This document shows positions 49,090 through 58,950 of a stretch of 64,000 bases of DNA, one piece after another. Below the pieces are notes generated by a model that made no database searches, was not told the origin of the DNA, and saw only the letters and a list, made by a program, of their open reading frames with translations. The position numbers were made by a program, and so were the translations under genes. The stretch is from an uncultured Lachnospiraceae bacterium (GTDB lineage: Bacteria > Bacillota > Clostridia > Lachnospirales > Lachnospiraceae). Each line of letters starts with the position of its first letter. Position 1 is the stretch's first letter. Location of the stretch: contig ONAD01000013.1 in the NCBI GenBank assembly GCA_900315735.1, positions 62,001 through 126,000 of the forward strand, written 5' to 3'.

Positions 49090-50562
49090 TTATTTTTCAT
49101 TGTGTTTCAATTTTCCAAATATCATGCGTACTTCTTCACGCACCAGTTCATCCCCTAAAATTAAAAGCATAATGCCATAGGTTACTACTCCAATTATAAT
49201 CAGCAGGAACATATAAATCAAATAACTGCTGAAAGTTACCTTCTGAAACAGCACATATGCAATGACCATCGGAACGGATGCGATGACATATTTCCAGACA
49301 CCCTGCATCATTCCCTTAAACGGTATCATCTTATGTCCTAAGATAATGCAGATTAACATTACCATTGCCTCTGCCAGTACGGTAGCAATTGCTGCTCCAT
49401 CGTAGCTTAATACCGGAATCAGCAGGTAGTTAATGATAAGGTTACTGATTGCACCACCCAAGGTTGCCCAGAAAATAATCTTCTCTTTCTTCTTTGGCAT
49501 AAATATCTGATATGCAATAAAGCCGTTAATCGGCGAGAAGAACAAATTGATGGCAAGAATTCTCGATGTTGTAACACTTGGGAAAAACTCGCTGTAATTC
49601 TTACCGGATATCAGATGAATGACTTCCGGCGAAATCAAAAGCATACCCACCATACATGGTATAATTAACATCATCATAAAACGGAATGCCTGTTTTAACA
49701 GCCGGTCAAAGTTATCCTTCTGGTCATTTTCAAGATAATATGCCATCCGGGGCATGATAACCGTACTCAAAGATTTAATCAGCGTACACAAAACCTGATT
49801 CATCTTCGATGCCGTTGTATAGATTCCCGCATCCTTATCTCCCTTCATCCATCCCAACATTGTAATATCGGAATTGAGATAAATAACAGATGCAATCGAA
49901 ACGCCAAACATATATACCATCGGTTTCATATGAACCTTGATATCAGCCCAATGGACTCTTGTTTCAAATAAATGGATGTAATGTCTGCTGTGAATAAAAT
50001 TCAGCACACCGGAGCCAACGGTAGATACCGCAGTCAATGCCACATACCATGCCACATCACCTTCATTCCGTACCAGCACAAATAGCATTACAAGTGCTAC
50101 TACCTGGAAAATGACAGAACGAATCGTAATATACTCATACTCTTCCAACAGTTCATAGAGCCATTCCATACCAAGGGTGGTAAATAGAATCGTAGAACTG
50201 CTGATTAACAGCAGCATTTCATAGCCGTCAAACTTCGGCAGGAACAACGCACCTGCAAATCCGATATAAGCAAGCACCGTAAATACCAGATTGATGAAAA
50301 ACATTTCCGAAGCAAATTTATTTAATTTTGCTTTATCATCACGGATTTTTGCACCCTCTGTAATGGCATAATTATTGACACCAAAGGATGCTACCAGTTG
50401 AAAATAGCTGACAATGGATGCTACATAGGCAGCCCGTCCCACTCCGGCAGAATTCAGTACCCGCGTTGCATATGGATAGGTAATCAGCGGGAATACTATT
50501 GTCATCAAAACCCGAATCAGATTCATTATAAAGTTAAATTTGATTGATTTTACTTCTTTCAC
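49090..50562 (-). CDS. Polysaccharide flippase (Wzx/MATE-like)
   Basis: The 490-residue protein has 13-14 predicted spans and the N-terminal pattern [19 protein letters not shown] followed by [14 protein letters not shown], typical of Wzx-type oligosaccharide flippases of the MOP superfamily. It should flip undecaprenyl-pyrophosphate repeat units from the cytoplasm to the outer face. It lies 11 bp upstream of ugd and 15 bp downstream of a GT2 gene, in the core of the locus. No Wzy-like polymerase is visible next to it. Confidence 0.92.
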   Translation of the reverse strand: MKEVKSIKFNFIMNLIRVLMTIVFPLITYPYATRVLNSAGVGRAAYVASIVSYFQLVASFGVNNYAITEGAKIRDDKAKLNKFASEMFFINLVFTVLAYIGFAGALFLPKFDGYEMLLLISSSTILFTTLGMEWLYELLEEYEYITIRSVIFQVVALVMLFVLVRNEGDVAWYVALTAVSTVGSGVLNFIHSRHYIHLFETRVHWADIKVHMKPMVYMFGVSIASVIYLNSDITMLGWMKGDKDAGIYTTASKMNQVLCTLIKSLSTVIMPRMAYYLENDQKDNFDRLLKQAFRFMMMLIIPCMVGMLLISPEVIHLISGKNYSEFFPSVTTSRILAINLFFSPINGFIAYQIFMPKKKEKIIFWATLGGAISNLIINYLLIPVLSYDGAAIATVLAEAMVMLICIILGHKMIPFKGMMQGVWKYVIASVPMVIAYVLFQKVTFSSYLIYMFLLIIIGVVTYGIMLLILGDELVREEVRMIFGKLKHNEK

Positions 50563-50577
50563 AATATGTCCTCGCTG

Positions 50578-51507
50578 TTACTTCTGCATTACCTCTAAAT
50601 GTTCCAAGAGAATTCCAAGTGATTTAATCTGATTCTCCAGATTAAAGATTTCTTTTTTACGCTCGGTCTTATAAATATAATCCGTAGAGATATCCTCAAG
50701 ATGAAGAATTCTTACCTCCGGACAGTATACCATCGGTATTCCCGCTTCTTTACATCTTAAATATAAAAGTTCTTCTTCCCGGAACATAAAGGTATCCGGC
50801 ACGAATGCATCTTTATATTTTGTAAGATAAATCGGCGAGAAAATCAGACAGCAGCCATGCAGTACCAGCTCATCCTGATATTCCAAGGAGCCTTCTGTGC
50901 AGTCTTCATGTTTCTTTAATTCCGGCATGACATGAATCTTTCCAAGGAAGATGCGAAGCAGCAGCTTTGCTCTGTCCCAAAGATTCCAAAGCGGATAAAT
51001 GGAAGAGGTAATGTGTTTTAATCTCGTCTCATATACATGGCGTTCTTTTTTCAAACCCTCAATGGATGCAATTTCATAATACATGGCATTTTCCCTGCCA
51101 TCCTTTAATTCAATATGCGGTCCCATTACTGCAAACTGATGTGCTTCATAGGCTGCCTCCACCAGCTGTGCAAAGTTATCCTGCAATAAAATCACATCAT
51201 TATTCATCACGCAGATAAAATCACAGTGCAGATCTTCTCTTGCATATACATAGCCAAGATTGTTGCCTTTGGCAAAGCCGAGATTTTCCTTACTCAAAAG
51301 AACACTTACATGCTCTGTGTCTTTATAGCACTCTGCTAAATCTTTACCGGTTCCGTTGCCGGACGCATTATCTACTACCACAATTTCATAATCAGCCTGT
51401 GCCATTTTCTCCTGAATTGCCGCAATACACTTCTTTGTCATATCAAGAGTGCAATAATGCAATACCACAAAGCCAAATTTTTTCTTCTCACTCATCTTTG
51501 ATTCCAT
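50578..51507 (-). CDS. GT2 family glycosyltransferase
   Basis: The 309-residue enzyme has a GT-A domain: FGFVVLHYCTLDMTKKCI, VVVDNASGNGTGKDL, LSKENLGFAKGNNLG, and ICVMNNDVILL with the DxD-like acidic pair, then EEELLYLRCKEAG. This is the rhamnosyltransferase-type (WbbL-like) GT2 family, but the donor is uncertain. The start is taken at the first ATG, 15 bp after the preceding gene; MSEKKKFG four codons later is also possible. It works in the cytoplasm on the lipid-linked unit. Confidence 0.88.
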   Translation of the reverse strand: MESKMSEKKKFGFVVLHYCTLDMTKKCIAAIQEKMAQADYEIVVVDNASGNGTGKDLAECYKDTEHVSVLLSKENLGFAKGNNLGYVYAREDLHCDFICVMNNDVILLQDNFAQLVEAAYEAHQFAVMGPHIELKDGRENAMYYEIASIEGLKKERHVYETRLKHITSSIYPLWNLWDRAKLLLRIFLGKIHVMPELKKHEDCTEGSLEYQDELVLHGCCLIFSPIYLTKYKDAFVPDTFMFREEELLYLRCKEAGIPMVYCPEVRILHLEDISTDYIYKTERKKEIFNLENQIKSLGILLEHLEVMQK

Positions 51508-51521
51508 CCATTCCAGATATC

Positions 51522-52529
51522 CTAATTGTGTAATAATAAACTGTCAATGAACAGCCATTTTACATGGCATACAAAATACCAAAGCATTGCCTTCCGGTAT
51601 AATTTTAATGCCTTTTTATCAGACATCTTTCCGGTCTTGCAATATTCTAACCACGCCTCGGATACTGTAAGTCCGTCTTTTTTTATCTTTTCCTCATAGA
51701 AAGCCACCTTTTCTCCGGCTGGCTGTTCCTTACATTTATGCATGAAACTCATATCTGCCCGGTGACGTACGAGACTGTAGCGGATAAATTCCGGTGCAAT
51801 CTTCTGTTCCAAGTCATAGTCCATCAAATTTCTAAGATAGTTGATAAACCGGGAATTTCCCGTCCAGATGCCGTCTCCGGTCTGACGATAGCTCGCCATA
51901 ATATCCGGCATATAATATACATCCCCATGCTTGATAAAACAGAACGTAATGGTATTATCATTAAAATAATCTGCTACCACATCCATCGGAATATCCTTGA
52001 TATAGGCACTTCGCATCAGAATAGAATCCGGATGGAAATAGAAACGTCCCCAATAGGTAGTTCCCTTTAATTTCATCGTATGATTACAGTTTAAAAATGG
52101 GGTGTTTTCTTTCGTCTTCTCATCATAGGCATAGACATTGTGGGCACAGACTGCATATTTTGCATTTTCCGGCTGATCCATAATCTCTACCTGCTTCTGC
52201 AGTTTATGGTCATCGATATAGAAATCATCCCCATCAAGATAAGCAAAATACTCTCCCTTTACATACTGCAAAAGATTCAGACGGTTTCTTGATGCCCGCT
52301 GGCTGCTGTTGTATTTCACACCAGGTTCCCGGTCCATCACATAAATTTCCATTCTATCCGGATATTTCTGCTTCCATTTCTGTAATTTTGCCATGGTGCC
52401 ATCGGTAGAACCATCGTCACCAATCAGCACCTCAAAATCAAAATCACATTTCTGGTCAAAAACACTCTGCAATGCCTCATCCACATAATCTTCCTGATTA
52501 TAAAAAGTCACAAGGACGCTTACTTTCAT
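51522..52529 (-). CDS. GT2 family glycosyltransferase
   Basis: The 335-residue enzyme starts MKVSVLVTFYNQEDYVDEAL and has GDDGSTDGTMAKL and YFAYLDGDDFYIDD, which contains the DxD metal site; the C-terminal part is helical and basic. It is a GT-A inverting enzyme with unknown donor and acceptor. It lies 15 bp after the FemAB-like acyltransferase gene and just before another GT2 gene, in the same operon. Confidence 0.9.
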   Translation of the reverse strand: MKVSVLVTFYNQEDYVDEALQSVFDQKCDFDFEVLIGDDGSTDGTMAKLQKWKQKYPDRMEIYVMDREPGVKYNSSQRASRNRLNLLQYVKGEYFAYLDGDDFYIDDHKLQKQVEIMDQPENAKYAVCAHNVYAYDEKTKENTPFLNCNHTMKLKGTTYWGRFYFHPDSILMRSAYIKDIPMDVVADYFNDNTITFCFIKHGDVYYMPDIMASYRQTGDGIWTGNSRFINYLRNLMDYDLEQKIAPEFIRYSLVRHRADMSFMHKCKEQPAGEKVAFYEEKIKKDGLTVSEAWLEYCKTGKMSDKKALKLYRKAMLWYFVCHVKWLFIDSLLLHN

Positions 52530-52544
52530 ACTATCCTCCAGTGC

Positions 52545-53534
52545 CTACAATGTAATTGAGTAGGTCAGGTTATTACAATAGGAACTTCCGAAGTCTTCTT
52601 TACTGGTAATCAGTCCCATATTCAGATAATTACCCAAATCTTCGGTTGCTGTTCCCCAGGAAATCCGTTTATAGCCACGATTCTTCATTTCCACAATCAT
52701 GGAATAATACATAAAGGTCATCGGGCTTAATTTATTAAACGCCTGTCTTGCAGCAAGATACTGTGTATGGGCACAGCCTACTTTATCGAAATAAAACATC
52801 ATGGAGCCAGCTAACATTTCATCCTCTTTGAAGATGCCAAAGAAGCCGCATTCCTCCGGGAAACGGTCATTCTTGAAATCTAAAAGCTCTGCTAAAGTAT
52901 GTACCGGTTTGGTATCATACTTGGAAAGGTTCTCACAGAGAATATCATAGAATTCTTTAATCTCATCATCTGTCGTCAGCGGTCTGCATTCCAGACCTTC
53001 CTTCTCACAGTTGTGGACATTGGTACGTTTTCCCTGTGCAAAATTAGATAGAATTGCCTCTTTATAGGCAGCATAGTTTACATAAGTGCTCAGTTCCTTA
53101 TGCTCCGTATAGCCTGCATGCTGGAATGCATACTGGAATAAATCACTTTCTACTTCTGAGAAAATATCGGAAGTCATCTTAAGATAAGCCTCCTGATAGC
53201 CCTGCTCCTTAAGATAATCTTTTAATTCTTCTACTAATACCACTACATGTTTGGCATTGTGGTGTTTCTTATCAATAATGATACCGCCAAAGGTGGTTCC
53301 TTTATGGGAGAAAAATACCTTTTTCCCATCCTGCTCTAATTCACATGCTGGAATCAGGGCTGCGATATTATTTTTCTCATTATATACTACTAAAGATACA
53401 TCTTTAAATCTGCCTGCCGGATGATAATTGAAGAACCGGCGGCTCTGTAAAAAGGTTCCGTTTATGGATTTTTCTGCGATAAATTTATCCCACTGTTCCT
53501 CTAAACTGTCCTCATATTTTTCAAATCGAAACAT
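52545..53534 (-). CDS. FemAB-like/GNAT acyltransferase
   Basis: The start at 53532-53534 (MFRFEKYEDSLEEQWDKF) follows GAGGAG; an upstream in-frame ATG has no site and overlaps the aminotransferase gene. The 329-residue protein has the fold pattern of FemAB/GNAT enzymes: an N-terminal half with FLQSRRFFNYHPAG, and a second half with GFFGIFKEDEMLAGSMMFYF and ISWGTATEDLGNYLNMGL. It lies directly after the FdtB-like aminotransferase. By position it may add an acyl group to the 3-amino group, a job usually done by a left-handed beta-helix enzyme (FdtC). Peptidyl or aminoacyl transfer is also possible. Confidence 0.8.
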   Translation of the reverse strand: MFRFEKYEDSLEEQWDKFIAEKSINGTFLQSRRFFNYHPAGRFKDVSLVVYNEKNNIAALIPACELEQDGKKVFFSHKGTTFGGIIIDKKHHNAKHVVVLVEELKDYLKEQGYQEAYLKMTSDIFSEVESDLFQYAFQHAGYTEHKELSTYVNYAAYKEAILSNFAQGKRTNVHNCEKEGLECRPLTTDDEIKEFYDILCENLSKYDTKPVHTLAELLDFKNDRFPEECGFFGIFKEDEMLAGSMMFYFDKVGCAHTQYLAARQAFNKLSPMTFMYYSMIVEMKNRGYKRISWGTATEDLGNYLNMGLITSKEDFGSSYCNNLTYSITL

Positions 53535-53547
53535 AGTCTCTCCTCTT

Positions 53548-54645
53548 CTATTTGAATGCATTGATTGCATCAATGACATATCCGGTTTCTTCCTCTGTCA
53601 TTCCATAATACATCGGAATGCTAAGCTCTGTTGCAGAAATCTCTTCTGCCAGTGGAAGCTCTCCCTTCTTGATGCCAAGGCTTTCATATGCGCCCTGCAG
53701 ATGTATTGGAATCGGATAATGTTTATTGGTTCCAATTCCCTTTTCATTTAAGAACTTCTCTAATTCATCCCTGCGTGCACAGCGGATTGCAAAGATGTGG
53801 AATACATGCTTCGTATCCGGCATTATAGTTGGCAGAGCGATTTCCGGATTCTTAATTCCGGCAAGATATTTCTCTGCTGTCTCAATACGGTTTGCATTCC
53901 AGCGGTCTAAGTTCTTTAATTTAATTCTTAAGAAAGCTGCCTGCATCTCATCCAGTCTGGAGTTATTTCCCTGATAAATATGATGATATTTATAATCAGA
54001 ACCATAGTTTCCAAGGGCACGTACTTTTTCTGCCAGTTCTTTATCGTTGGTTACGAAAGCGCCGGCATCTCCCAAAGCACCTAAGTTCTTACCAGGATAA
54101 AAGCTGAATCCGGCTCCGTCTCCAAGACTTCCCACATGTTTTCCCTTATAGAGTGCGCCATGTGCCTGTGCAGAATCTTCAATTACTTTCAGATTGTGGC
54201 GTTTTGCAATGTCCATGATTTCATCCATTGGTGCCGGCTGTCCGTAAAGATGTACTGCCATAATTGCTTTGGTCTTATCGGTAATCTTCTCTTCGATTCT
54301 TGCTGGGTCAATGTCAAAGGACTCTAAAGTCGGCTCTACAAATACCGGAGTTGCGCCCGTATAAGAAACTGCCAGTGCAGTTGCAATAAAGGTATTGGAT
54401 GGAACAATGACTTCATCCCCGGCTCCGATTCCATATGCTTTCAGCGGAAGGAACAGCGCATCCAGTCCGTTGCCTACACCTACACAGTATTTCACACCAC
54501 AATATGCGGCATACTCTTCTTCAAACTTTGCTAATTCTTCTCCCTGGATAAACCAGTTTTTCGCTAAAACCTGCTGAAATTTTTCGGTAAGTTCGTCCTT
54601 GATTTCATCATGCATTTTCTCAAATGACACAAATGGTATTTTCAT
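53548..54645 (-). CDS. DegT/DnrJ-family sugar aminotransferase (FdtB-like)
   Basis: The PLP enzyme converts a 3-keto nucleotide sugar to the 3-amino sugar using glutamate. The 365-residue protein has [48 protein letters not shown], and the PLP lysine K186 in [18 protein letters not shown]. It lies 12 bp after the FdtA-like isomerase gene. This pairing is the known route from dTDP-4-keto-6-deoxyglucose to dTDP-Fuc3N or dTDP-Qui3N, so the substrate is inferred from the neighbour. The dTDP-glucose steps (rmlA, rmlB) are not in the window. Confidence 0.92.
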   Translation of the reverse strand: MKIPFVSFEKMHDEIKDELTEKFQQVLAKNWFIQGEELAKFEEEYAAYCGVKYCVGVGNGLDALFLPLKAYGIGAGDEVIVPSNTFIATALAVSYTGATPVFVEPTLESFDIDPARIEEKITDKTKAIMAVHLYGQPAPMDEIMDIAKRHNLKVIEDSAQAHGALYKGKHVGSLGDGAGFSFYPGKNLGALGDAGAFVTNDKELAEKVRALGNYGSDYKYHHIYQGNNSRLDEMQAAFLRIKLKNLDRWNANRIETAEKYLAGIKNPEIALPTIMPDTKHVFHIFAIRCARRDELEKFLNEKGIGTNKHYPIPIHLQGAYESLGIKKGELPLAEEISATELSIPMYYGMTEEETGYVIDAINAFK

Positions 54646-54657
54646 GGCAATTCTCCT

Positions 54658-55071
54658 TTACTTATCCTTATTTTCCTCTTTTACAAATGCAAGGAATTTA
54701 TCGTAATCCCTGATATAATCATTTTCATCATAATATTCTGATGCCAGTACCATCAGCACTGCATCCTCGGAGAAATCATACATTTCCCGCCACATATTAT
54801 TTGCAATATATAAGCCTTCATATGGCTTGTCCAATAAGACCTCTGCCATCTCACTGCCGTTATCCAGATGAATCTTACAGGTTCCATGAATCGGAATCAG
54901 AATCTGTTCTAAACACCGGTGTGCATGATAGCCTCTTCGTACACCATCTACGGTATCATACATATAGTAAACACGCTTAATTTCAAATGGAATATCACGC
55001 ATCTCTTCCAATGCTACCAGCTGACCGCGTTCATCCCCATGCTGCTGAAATCTGTACTTAATCACTTCCAT
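54658..55071 (-). CDS. dTDP-4-keto-6-deoxyglucose 3,4-ketoisomerase (FdtA/WxcM-like)
   Basis: The start at 55069-55071 (MEVIKYRFQQHGDERG) has AAGGAG 7 bases before it; an ATG two codons upstream is too close to that site. The 137-residue cupin has DTVDGVRRGYHAHRCLEQ, placing His at residues 49 and 51, the same numbers as the catalytic pair known in FdtA. It moves the keto group from C4 to C3 of dTDP-4-keto-6-deoxyglucose. The product is the substrate of the aminotransferase encoded next. Whether the final sugar has galacto or gluco configuration cannot be told. Confidence 0.9.
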   Translation of the reverse strand: MEVIKYRFQQHGDERGQLVALEEMRDIPFEIKRVYYMYDTVDGVRRGYHAHRCLEQILIPIHGTCKIHLDNGSEMAEVLLDKPYEGLYIANNMWREMYDFSEDAVLMVLASEYYDENDYIRDYDKFLAFVKEENKDK

Positions 55072-55179
55072 GGACATTCTCCTTCTTCCACATTCCTGTG
55101 TTCTGCTTTCTCGTTTCTTTTCTATGTTAATTTCTATTTTCGTTCTTATTCAATTCCTGTTTTAATTCTTATCTTACTC

Positions 55180-56145
55180 TTACTCTGCTTCCCTGCCAAA
55201 TTCCGGATTATCCAAAAATCCCTTCTGCTTATGCGCCGGCTGGTATGCGCCTTTTCGTACCTGCAGCATATGGTTTACAAGATAACGGATGGCATCCGGA
55301 TTGCGGAACAGCCGTAACAAAGTACGAAGATAAAGATTTCTGATTTTATATAATCCCAATACCTTTTTCTGCTTCTTCACATATGGATTATCGCTGTACT
55401 GCTCCTGAATCATGGCATAGAAACGGTCTACATCCTGTGCAAGAAGCTCCGAGAAGCTGCTTTTCTTCCCGGTGGATACTCCGGTATCGGCTTCATACCA
55501 TACCAGATAATCCGGGAAGAAATGCATCGGTCTGCCATCTAAGCCTGCCATCATCTGAAAAATATCTTCTGCATAAATGACCGTTCCCTCTATCTTCTTA
55601 AGATAAGTCATATAATAGTCTACGGTATAACAGGTACATGCACCGGAAGCATTGTCTCGATACAGCACCAGATTCTTTACAATCTTATCCTCATTCCACT
55701 TCTTATACGGAGATAAATCAAAGGGATGCGGAAATTCCACATAATCTACACCGCCATCTCCCCTGCGGCAATAACCCCGCATCAGTCCAAAGCAGGACTC
55801 ATACCGGTTCTCTTCCATAAAATCATACACCTGCTGCAGGGTATGTTCATTATAGAATGCATCCCCCGGTCCAAAATCCCGGACATATTTACCTTTTGCC
55901 TTTGCCAGACCATCTATGAGGTTCTTTACCGTTCCCTGATTCTTCTCATGAGGAATAAGGGTATAATTCGCAAACTGGTATGCCGCAAAATATGCTTCTA
56001 TCTTATCAAAACAGTTTTCTTCTGAACCATCATCTGAGACTACGATTTCATAATCCTTAAAGGTCTGTGCCATGACAGAATCCAGTGTAACTAATAATTT
56101 CTTCCAGTCCGGATGATAGGTTACGATTAAAACAGTAAATTTCAT
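55180..56145 (-). CDS. GT2 family glycosyltransferase
   Basis: The 321-residue enzyme begins MKFTVLIVTYHPDWKKLLVT and has VSDDGSEENCFDKI and YVRDFGPGDAFYNEHTL, where the usual DxD is replaced by GPGD, as in some relatives. The C-terminal basic helical part may sit on the membrane. Donor unknown. A gap of 108 bp without other genes separates it from the FdtA-like gene downstream. Confidence 0.88.
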   Translation of the reverse strand: MKFTVLIVTYHPDWKKLLVTLDSVMAQTFKDYEIVVSDDGSEENCFDKIEAYFAAYQFANYTLIPHEKNQGTVKNLIDGLAKAKGKYVRDFGPGDAFYNEHTLQQVYDFMEENRYESCFGLMRGYCRRGDGGVDYVEFPHPFDLSPYKKWNEDKIVKNLVLYRDNASGACTCYTVDYYMTYLKKIEGTVIYAEDIFQMMAGLDGRPMHFFPDYLVWYEADTGVSTGKKSSFSELLAQDVDRFYAMIQEQYSDNPYVKKQKKVLGLYKIRNLYLRTLLRLFRNPDAIRYLVNHMLQVRKGAYQPAHKQKGFLDNPEFGREAE

Positions 56146-56201
56146 CGTTGCTCCTTCTTGTTAACTTATACAGTTTACTATGTTTTCTTAAAATTTGCAA
56201 C

Positions 56202-57110
56202 TTATAGCCTTCCGATGAGGAATACCAGACGCACAAATATCTCGTCTACGACTTTCTGTCTTAACTTCTTCGGATAAAAAACCTTGCGCAGTGCAATCAG
56301 CGGATGAAAACCATCTTTGGTAAAAAGTGCCAGTGCCTTCTGGTTTTCCGGGGTCAGTTTTTCCCTGTAAAGCTCACTGTATTCCTTAATCTGCTCATGA
56401 ATATGATGGAAATAGTGATTTAAGAAAAACCGTTTAAAACGCCAGATCTGAAACTTGATAAAGCTGTCTCCGCCGTCACTGACATTATTATTGTGTCTGC
56501 GGTATTTTACGGTCGGACGCTCATCATAGATTACTTCGCCCATTCCGGCGCAGACCATATACATCCACCAGTCATGTCCCGTGGATTTCTCCGGCATCTG
56601 CTCTGTTACCATATCCTTTGCTTTACGGTTAAATACACTGTTAAAGCCAAGAGACACGCAGTCCACCAGTGAATTCACAAAGGAAATATTCGGTGTCTTA
56701 CCGTCCCGGTGTGCCATGAAATTTAAATCTCCGTCATAGAAATCATAATTGGAAAAATATAATACCGGCACATCTTCCCTTGCATGCTCTAACTTTTCCA
56801 CTGCCATCTTAATCTTATCTTCAAACCAGACATCATCCTGGTCACTGAAAGCATAATAATCTGCTTCACCGCCATTTGCAATGAGCCATTCAAAGCTCTT
56901 TACAAAGCCCACATTCTCTCCTGCCTCTAAATGAAGCAGTCCTTTTTCTTCATATTCCCTTACGATTGCAAGGGTTCCATCTTTAGAGCCGTCATCCCGG
57001 ACATAAAGTTCCACATTGGGATAAGACTGATTTAAAATGCTGTCAATCTGTGCTTTAATATATTTTTCTCCGTTATAAGCAGACAGTAATACATTTACTT
57101 TTTTACTCAT
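56202..57110 (-). CDS. GT2 family glycosyltransferase
   Basis: The start at 57108-57110 (MSKKVNVLLSAYNGEKY) follows AAAGG and overlaps the stop of the upstream membrane protein by 8 bases. The 302-residue enzyme has VRDDGSKDGTLAIV, YAFSDQDDVWFEDKI (metal-binding acidic residues) and STGHDWWMYMVCAG, the pattern of rhamnosyl/galactosyl-type GT2 enzymes, as in the product at 41049. Overlap suggests coupled translation with the membrane protein. Confidence 0.9.
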   Translation of the reverse strand: MSKKVNVLLSAYNGEKYIKAQIDSILNQSYPNVELYVRDDGSKDGTLAIVREYEEKGLLHLEAGENVGFVKSFEWLIANGGEADYYAFSDQDDVWFEDKIKMAVEKLEHAREDVPVLYFSNYDFYDGDLNFMAHRDGKTPNISFVNSLVDCVSLGFNSVFNRKAKDMVTEQMPEKSTGHDWWMYMVCAGMGEVIYDERPTVKYRRHNNNVSDGGDSFIKFQIWRFKRFFLNHYFHHIHEQIKEYSELYREKLTPENQKALALFTKDGFHPLIALRKVFYPKKLRQKVVDEIFVRLVFLIGRL

Positions 57111-58881
57111 ATAATTCCTTTCTTGCCACAAAACCTATCTGGGTATCATATATTCTCTCTAATGAATCAAAATATGCCTGTTCATCCGCATAAATCTGAC
57201 TGTCTTTTAATACCAGAATATAGCTGGCATCAGATGCATTCAGGTGATTGAAATAATCCGTATGATCCGGGTCACTTTGTCCCCAGCCATAATACCGCTG
57301 GTCTGAAATTGCCTGATACCATAAATCATCTTCCCAGTATCCTGCCATCGGCACAATTTCTTCACCCTTGCTGATTAATTCATTATATACCCAGTGATAA
57401 AGTTCTTCCTTTTCCTTAGAATAACCCGGCATGCCAAATGATACATAATTATAACGCAAAATATCATTAAAATCCTCTGCCTTATAAGTAGAAATCATCA
57501 AATCATTATGGACTGCAATTTTCTCTTCTATCTTGCCAAGGTACATTCCTGTTAAAAATGCCCACATCACAAAACTTCCGGTTATCAGTACCTTTGCCTG
57601 CTTTTCTGCATAGACTACTGCGTAATAGACTAATACCAATGCAATCAGCCACAACAGGAAATGAATCTTGTAGAAATAATAAGTAGAAGCTTTTCCATTT
57701 ACTGTCTTCAGGAAAAGATATAAAGCAAACAGAAGCGTATACGGTGCTAAAAACAATACCAGATTATTCTCCTTCTTCCTACACATCCCATAGAATCCAA
57801 AGAGCATCAATGGAATAAACAGTACAAAATTTGAAAACAAATCCCGGTAGCAGGCTCCCTCATTTACCAGTGCAGAAGATACCGTCACGCCATTGGTAAA
57901 GATACCTGCATACGTATAATAAAAGCCTACGATGCATGGGAACAGGAATACCGTCAGACAGATTGCCACGGTATCTTTGGATACCAGTTTCTTTACTTTA
58001 AACTGTTTTACAAAAATGCAGGTGATCAAAGCAAAGAAGGTAACCGGCATAAACATGACGTAACATTCAAAGATAGCTAGACAGCCTAACATCAGGTATA
58101 CAATATTCTGCCATTTTGGCATATCATCCTTTAAATAAACATCTGTTAAAATGATAATCATTCCGATAACCGTTACACCCATGCCAAGGTAAACAAAGCC
58201 GTAGAGCATGGAGCACATCGGATATCCAATCATATAGATAAACGAAAGAAAATATGCTGCAATTCTTCCAAACCGGTCTTTACTCAGTCTTCTTGCAATT
58301 CCATAGAAGATAAATGCCGACATCAGTAGCTGAATCAGTTCACTTAAGACGAAGAATCGATAGAAATAATCCACCGGTGCAAATGGAGCTAAGAATTCAA
58401 AAAGCAGTCCGTTTAACACCGTCTCATAAAACATACTGGTTACGGTTCCGGTCTCTACTAAATCCATCGCTGCCCGGAAATGATTTGCCGGGTCAATGGT
58501 CAGGAAATTGATATTTAATGCCATTCCGCCATATCTTACCTTGGCAAATACTGCAATAATTGCCACTGCGGTTACAAGAAATGCTGCATCTGCTATGGCA
58601 AATTCATACCTCTGCCATTTCTTTTTCTTTACGATAAAGAACCAGAGCAATCCGCCGGTAAGCAAATCAATGATTCCCATTGAAATAATATTAACCGGAA
58701 TATGAATCACATTCAGTATTGCTGCCCAGAAAGTGTGATAGCAGTTCATCAGAATCAACAGCAATACCATCCATGTCATTCCTGCCTGCTTCCGCTCTGA
58801 CTTATAGCTAAAGAATGCACCACTTAAAAGTGCCAGCACTGCTATTCCATAAAAAATTGTAGTTCCAAAGTTCCATCCCAT
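57103..58881 (-). CDS. Large multi-span membrane protein, GT-C-like
   Basis: The 592-residue protein has about 13-14 membrane spans over the first 445 residues and a soluble extracytoplasmic C-terminal domain (about 455-592). An acidic/His loop, FLTIDPANHFRAAMDLV (about 127-143), is in the place of the GT-C catalytic loop and is similar to the CDGPSHFYRSM loop in the next protein. I infer a polyprenyl-phosphate-sugar-dependent glycosyltransferase, but a Wzy-like polymerase is another possibility because none was found elsewhere. It overlaps the downstream GT2 gene by 8 bp. Confidence 0.7.
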   Translation of the reverse strand: MGWNFGTTIFYGIAVLALLSGAFFSYKSERKQAGMTWMVLLLILMNCYHTFWAAILNVIHIPVNIISMGIIDLLTGGLLWFFIVKKKKWQRYEFAIADAAFLVTAVAIIAVFAKVRYGGMALNINFLTIDPANHFRAAMDLVETGTVTSMFYETVLNGLLFEFLAPFAPVDYFYRFFVLSELIQLLMSAFIFYGIARRLSKDRFGRIAAYFLSFIYMIGYPMCSMLYGFVYLGMGVTVIGMIIILTDVYLKDDMPKWQNIVYLMLGCLAIFECYVMFMPVTFFALITCIFVKQFKVKKLVSKDTVAICLTVFLFPCIVGFYYTYAGIFTNGVTVSSALVNEGACYRDLFSNFVLFIPLMLFGFYGMCRKKENNLVLFLAPYTLLFALYLFLKTVNGKASTYYFYKIHFLLWLIALVLVYYAVVYAEKQAKVLITGSFVMWAFLTGMYLGKIEEKIAVHNDLMISTYKAEDFNDILRYNYVSFGMPGYSKEKEELYHWVYNELISKGEEIVPMAGYWEDDLWYQAISDQRYYGWGQSDPDHTDYFNHLNASDASYILVLKDSQIYADEQAYFDSLERIYDTQIGFVARKELYE

Positions 58882-58950
58882 CGTATGTTATCTCCCTTTT
58901 CCTTTTGTTTTCCCGCGTTTTTCTTTTGTTTCCTTTATTCTATCTTTTCT

